Origin: Cryptomeria japonica
Taxonomy: Eukaryota; Streptophyta; Pinopsida; Cupressales; Cupressaceae
Assembly (NCBI RefSeq): GCF_030272615.1
Contig: NC_081410.1
Location: 124,557,140 to 124,621,139, forward strand
Length of the DNA: 64,000 bases
Direction of reading: 5' to 3'
In this document: positions 59,873 to 64,000 of the stretch, piece by piece
Position numbering within the stretch: the stretch's first letter is position 1
How the letters are laid out: every line of letters begins with the position of its first letter
Made by a program: the position numbers and the translations under genes
Notes under the pieces: generated by a model
What the model saw: only the letters and a program-made list of their open reading frames with translations
What the model was told of the DNA's origin: nothing
The model's database searches: none

Positions 59873-60774
59873 ATTAGAAGATTAATTTTGAAGGTTTAAG
59901 ACACAAATATTAAATTATTGTGATTAGTCTATTGATTTTAATTTTTTTGGTTGTATAATATCTATGTTTGCACGGGACTTATAATTGATGGGTATACATA
60001 ATTATTTTATTATAAAATAGAGTAAGAGTTATTTAATTTTTTTTTAAAAATAAGTAGTTGGAGTAAAGTACATATATAAGCACAAATTTTACATTAAAAT
60101 GACATTTTGATGGAACAATATATACTAAAAAGAAGCATCAATAGAACTTTTTACATTTATTGAGTCATATATAAATGATGGGTACTATTATATTTCACAC
60201 ATAGAAATTGGTACAAATTTTCACTCTTACTACATCTCCTTTAGCTATGTTATCCTTCAGCTATGCAATAGCAAATATATAAATTTTATGATTTTGCTTA
60301 AGAGTTGACATATAATTTGATCTTTATCTCTTCTCATCTTGCCCACATTAAGTATAACTAGTTCTAGTCTATATAGAAATGATCTAGATCACTTCAAGAT
60401 GCAAAAATAAACCCTAAAACTTCAAATTGAATTTTGGACCAGTTTTTCTTCATCCTAGCTATTGTGTATCAACTTGATGCATAAAAAATTTTCTAATGTT
60501 AATATTTGTGAACTTATGTGCGCAATATAATGTAAATTGAGATACAAATTATGATTATGTCAAGGTGTAGACAACTAAATTATACTAGACTTATTTTGAT
60601 AATTCTACATATTAGGTTCATCCTAATTAATTCCTTTTAGCATTACCACATGCATTAATTTTTTTACTAATTAAGCGGGCTATGTAAGCAAGTATACTAG
60701 TTTGTTAAATATTATCAACTAGTTATTTAATTTTTTAAATTAATTTTTCATAATTAATTAATTCATTAATGTCT
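59873..60774. other. AT-rich stretch, nothing recognised
   Basis: No open frames or element ends that I can support. Confidence 0.5.
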
Positions 60775-60990
60775 TCGGACATGTAGTGTCATGGTTAAAA
60801 AATTTTGTTGGTTAAGCGGCCAACAAGGTTCAAACCCCTATTGGGCCATTATGCTCATGAGTTTGAACAAGTGAAGTGTGGGGATGATGTCCCCTGTTTG
60901 TGGCCTCATTGATTCATAACTATGCTAAAAAATGTTTCATGTGAAACTGGAGAGCATGTCATGCCAATGTCGTCCATCACATTTTAAAGT
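60775..60990 (+). mobile_element. Probable tRNA-derived SINE
   Basis: A perfect RNA polymerase III B box, GGTTCAAACCC, is at 60827-60837. It lies 33 bp after an A-box-like TAGTGTCATGG (60784-60794, one mismatch to the consensus), in a ~200-bp moderately GC patch within AT-rich DNA. The body is unrelated to tRNA after the B box, as expected for a SINE. I could not fix the ends, the tail or a target duplication. Confidence 0.5.
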
Positions 60991-61693
60991 TTACCAAGCA
61001 TTAGAAAAAAGTAAATTATTAATCAATTACTTCTCATTTTCATCTACTAACACCACTCCATAATTAAATAATAATTTATTATTAATTAATCTAACTCCAA
61101 ACGCTACATACATAATTAATTACATATACAAAATAAATGATAAATTATCATTTCAGGCATTCCACAAATAAAATCCATTCACACATATGTATTCAATTCT
61201 TTAAATAGTTTATTAATTACCTACATGCCATTCTCAATTGTCAAGCAAATCTTTTATCTTTTTGACTTATGCATGAACATTCTAGAGTGATATAAATCAA
61301 ATATCGTACAAATTAGGAGAATTGATCTCAAATTTCCATCTTCTTTTTGAAAAGTAAATAAGTCTCTTTTTTTCTATTCCATTGTATAAGGATTTTATAG
61401 GTATATGTTGTACAAATGTTGTGTGAACATTTAACTAGATTATATCTTAAGTATTTATCTGAGCTTTTCTTAGTTTTAGAATATCATTTTTAATTTTTTT
61501 AACTTTTAGTTTCATTTTAATTCTTTAGGATATACATTTTGGTATGTCAAGTGAGACCCACATTCTAAATATATTAATATTTAGTATTTTTAAAAGTTTT
61601 CTGGCAAGTTTAGATTTAATATCTCTAAAATTCATTTAGTACTTTTATCAATAAGTATACAATTAATTCGATATGTTTTCTCTAATATCTTAT
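60991..61693. other. AT-rich stretch, nothing recognised
   Basis: Short T-rich frames only. Confidence 0.5.
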
Positions 61694-62662
61694 GGGTAAA
61701 AGCACAAAACTGTGTCACGTTTCAGGCTAACTTATTAGCAAAAGTGAATTTAAGTAATTCTAACTAAAAGTTAATTTTAGTCAAACATATGGTCTATATA
61801 TATTCATTATAGCTAAGTTATATATGGACCACAACTTTTCCAATTGGAAGTGTCTACTAAATGTATATTTTATACCACTTTGGGTCTAATTTCCCCCAAA
61901 AAATAAAAAATAAAAAAACTCGATGTTTCAACAACTCCTACTCTTATAAATAATATTTTTTTTGTAATGTAAAAATACCTTTTTATAGATCTATAAGTGA
62001 ATTTTCCAAAATATATATCTTTTAATATTTTAATTAGTTTTTTATATTTTATATTTTATTTTTATGAAAGTAGGTCATCAACACTAAATTATAAGATTGA
62101 TTATCTTGTCAAGGAAAAATACTAAAATTTATCTAAAAAATTTGAAAAAAATATGATGCAGTAGAGAAAGGAATATATGTCAAGGTGATAATTATTTTCT
62201 AATTTGGATAAATAATTAAGAAAAAAGTTGGTGGGAATTGGAAAGAGTTATATTTCAGCACACGCAAATTTTCAAATTTATTGAAAAATATATATTTATA
62301 AAAAATAGTATAAAATATATCCATGCACTAAAGTTTCAAGTTATCAATATACATAAAAAAATTGATGAAAAAAACGTAAAATCTACTAAATAAAGTGTGG
62401 TGGCTTGTGTAACTTCAATTTTAGCATTTTATTAGCAACTAAATTATAGTGTTTACTTTATAAAAAACTACATTCAAATAAATTTTAAAAAATTTGTTAA
62501 AATTATAAACATAAAATAGACAAAAGAATATAAATTCTATTAGTTTACATCATTTTAAAATTCAAAACATATATTTCAATTTCTATTGATTTACTTTAAA
62601 AATTTGAATCAACATTGACCATTTCTTTTATAAAAGTGTGACACAACTTTGTACTTTTACCC
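61694..62662. mobile_element. Non-autonomous TIR DNA transposon, copy 2 (969 bp)
   Basis: The left end is GGGTAAAAGCACAAAACTGT then GTCACG; the right end read in reverse is GGGTAAAAGTACAAAGTTGT then GTCACAC. These TIRs match those of copy 1 (40272-41268). The right third, reversed, also matches the left part of copy 1 ('ttttaaaatgatgtaaa'), so the two copies are in opposite orientation. The interior is AT-rich without a transposase. The flanks TAT and TTT do not show a clear duplication. Confidence 0.7.
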
Positions 62663-63637
62663 TTTACATCGCTTCTTCCCCTTTTATATTATGTTTATCT
62701 TTGTACTTAGGAGTGGCTTATCATATTGCCATTTGTTTGTTTTTTTCTTTTTCTCATCATCTTATAATATTTTTTATCATTTATGTAGGGATTATATTTA
62801 TTTAATTGATTTAAGCTATTCATAAGCAAGTTTTTGTGTTTATTAACTTGTTTATTTTACAAATTTCTTATATCTTTTAAATCATAGCTTTGTTCAACAC
62901 TTTTTTTTTTCACAAAACTACATATTTGTTCTCTATATACATTCTTACTACATCAATGAAAGCTTATGATTTTTTGTACTTGTTACATCAATTGATATAT
63001 GAAAGATGGATGCTATTTCTTTAGACTAATGTTTGAATATTTTTGTGGCATTTCTATTATCTTTTTTGATGTATCCACTTTTGGAAATAAAATCATCATT
63101 ATTTTTAAAACTAAGATATATTTATCTTTCATTTTTTATTGGATCATTAAAATCTAGTATATTCATTCAATTTTTCTATTTTGTGTTTTCAAGTAATTTT
63201 AAGAGTTCTTGTTATTTTTTGTTGTGTGATTATATAATCCTATGGTTTGACAATTGTGCTTATTAATTATCTAATTAAATATTAAATTCTCTTTTATGAA
63301 TGCTAGTCTAAAAAGGTATTTTACCTTATGTTTCTTTTCACTCTAGTACTTAAGCTTACTCAGGTCATGTGAATTTTCACATCTCAATGATGAGGACACA
63401 TGTCATCATCTCCTTTCATCCTCAATTAGAATTTCTCTATGATTTATGTTTACTTTTTATTGTTTCCTTTAATAGGGATTATTTAGTATAGTTTCATCAA
63501 TTAAATACACAATATGATTTGTGTTTTTATATCAATCAACTTTTAGCACCATACCTTTGGTTTTCTCTCTTTCTATGGTAGGTGTTTGATTGGAAGTGAT
63601 CTTTGGGAGATATAAGATTGAGAAATCATCTCCAACA
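62663..63637 (+). mobile_element. Probable LTR end of a Copia-like element at the right edge
   Basis: Only the end is secure: TCATCTCCAACA at 63637, directly before a primer-binding site. AT-rich sequence upstream would be LTR, but no TGTTGG-like start was found, so the left border given is merely the end of the preceding transposon. The short open frame at 63033-63266 is hydrophobic AT-rich noise. Confidence 0.4.
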
Positions 63638-63650
63638 TGGTATTAGAGCT
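63638..63650 (+). other. Primer-binding site, initiator tRNA-Met type
   Basis: TGGTATTAGAGCT follows the LTR end CAACA without a gap, as in many Copia elements. The internal region (63651-64000) runs out of the window; nothing coding is visible in it yet. Confidence 0.7.
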
Positions 63651-64000
63651 CCAAATCATCCATAATTTTCTCTTAAATTTGTGATAGATCTAGTCTTATA
63701 TAAATATTTATTACAACATGGAGCTAAATTAATCTCACTATTAAATTTCAAAGGCCAAAATACCTGATATTTTCTTATCTAAATATTTAAATTTAAAGGT
63801 AAAAAAATTATATGTACTTCATAGTGGGTATAATATTTTTAAACATTAAATTTCATGTGGTTGTACAAATTTATATCTTGTATGATGTCATATAGATTCC
63901 AAGAAAGACAAATCAACCCCTTGTGTTTGTAAATTTTAGCATTATTTGTGCATCTTTTGGCTCATCTTTTTGGAATTTCAAGCAACTATTTCCATTTTGC

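Noticed and set aside
1..64000. CRISPR arrays, operons or bacterial features
   Set aside because: The repeats present are microsatellites, LTR sub-repeats and transposon ends; there is no regular repeat-spacer pattern and all recognisable proteins are plant transposon or NB-ARC types.

Overview
This window is plant nuclear DNA. It is AT-rich, gene-poor and packed with nested, decayed transposable elements. I infer a large-genome seed plant and lean towards a conifer. The grounds are the multi-kilobase solo LTRs, the two L1-type LINEs with an RNase H domain, and an NB-ARC relic that reads like conifer TIR-NB-LRR genes; nothing here settles the species. I see no intact host gene, rRNA, tRNA or CRISPR array.

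Layout. 0-11.2 kb: minus-strand LTRs of one family (start TGTCATAACCC), one cut by a second solo LTR (5255-9433) with a 5-bp target duplication. 11.2-14.8 kb: unidentified decayed coding-like DNA. 14.8-15.5 kb: an old copy of the first LTR family. 18.7-19.5 kb: an NB-ARC resistance-gene relic on the minus strand. 20.7-24.2 kb: a 3.46-kb solo LTR of the first family, plus strand, with 5-bp target duplication. 24.2-26.8 kb: a pair of ~600-bp direct repeats. 27.5-42.8 kb: a Gypsy-like element with two LTRs and only gag between them. Its 5' LTR carries a full-length LINE (28374-36324, 15-bp target duplication) and its 3' LTR carries a ~1-kb TIR transposon. 42.9-46.8 kb: an Ogre/Tat-like LTR, tRNA-Arg-type primer site and a repeat-containing ORF1. 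48.8-49.5 kb: a Copia reverse-transcriptase relic. 50.7-59.9 kb: a second, diverged LINE with a 1.25-kb solo LTR in its 3' region. 60.8-61.0 kb: a probable SINE. 61.7-62.7 kb: a second copy of the TIR transposon. At the right edge: the end of a further LTR followed by its primer-binding site.

The most interesting signal is in the two LINEs. Both have three reading frames in the same order: ORF1 (DUF4283-like domain plus zinc knuckle), ORF2 (endonuclease, reverse transcriptase, zf-RVT, RNase H), and an extra ~600-codon ORF3 after the RNase H. ORF3 has a shared central domain and a coiled-coil tail in both. ORF1 and ORF2 meet at an ATGA stop/start overlap in both copies. Nearly all the nonsense codons are TAG created at CAG/CTG sites, the footprint expected from CHG cytosine methylation, and LINE 1 has no frameshift in ORF2 or ORF3.
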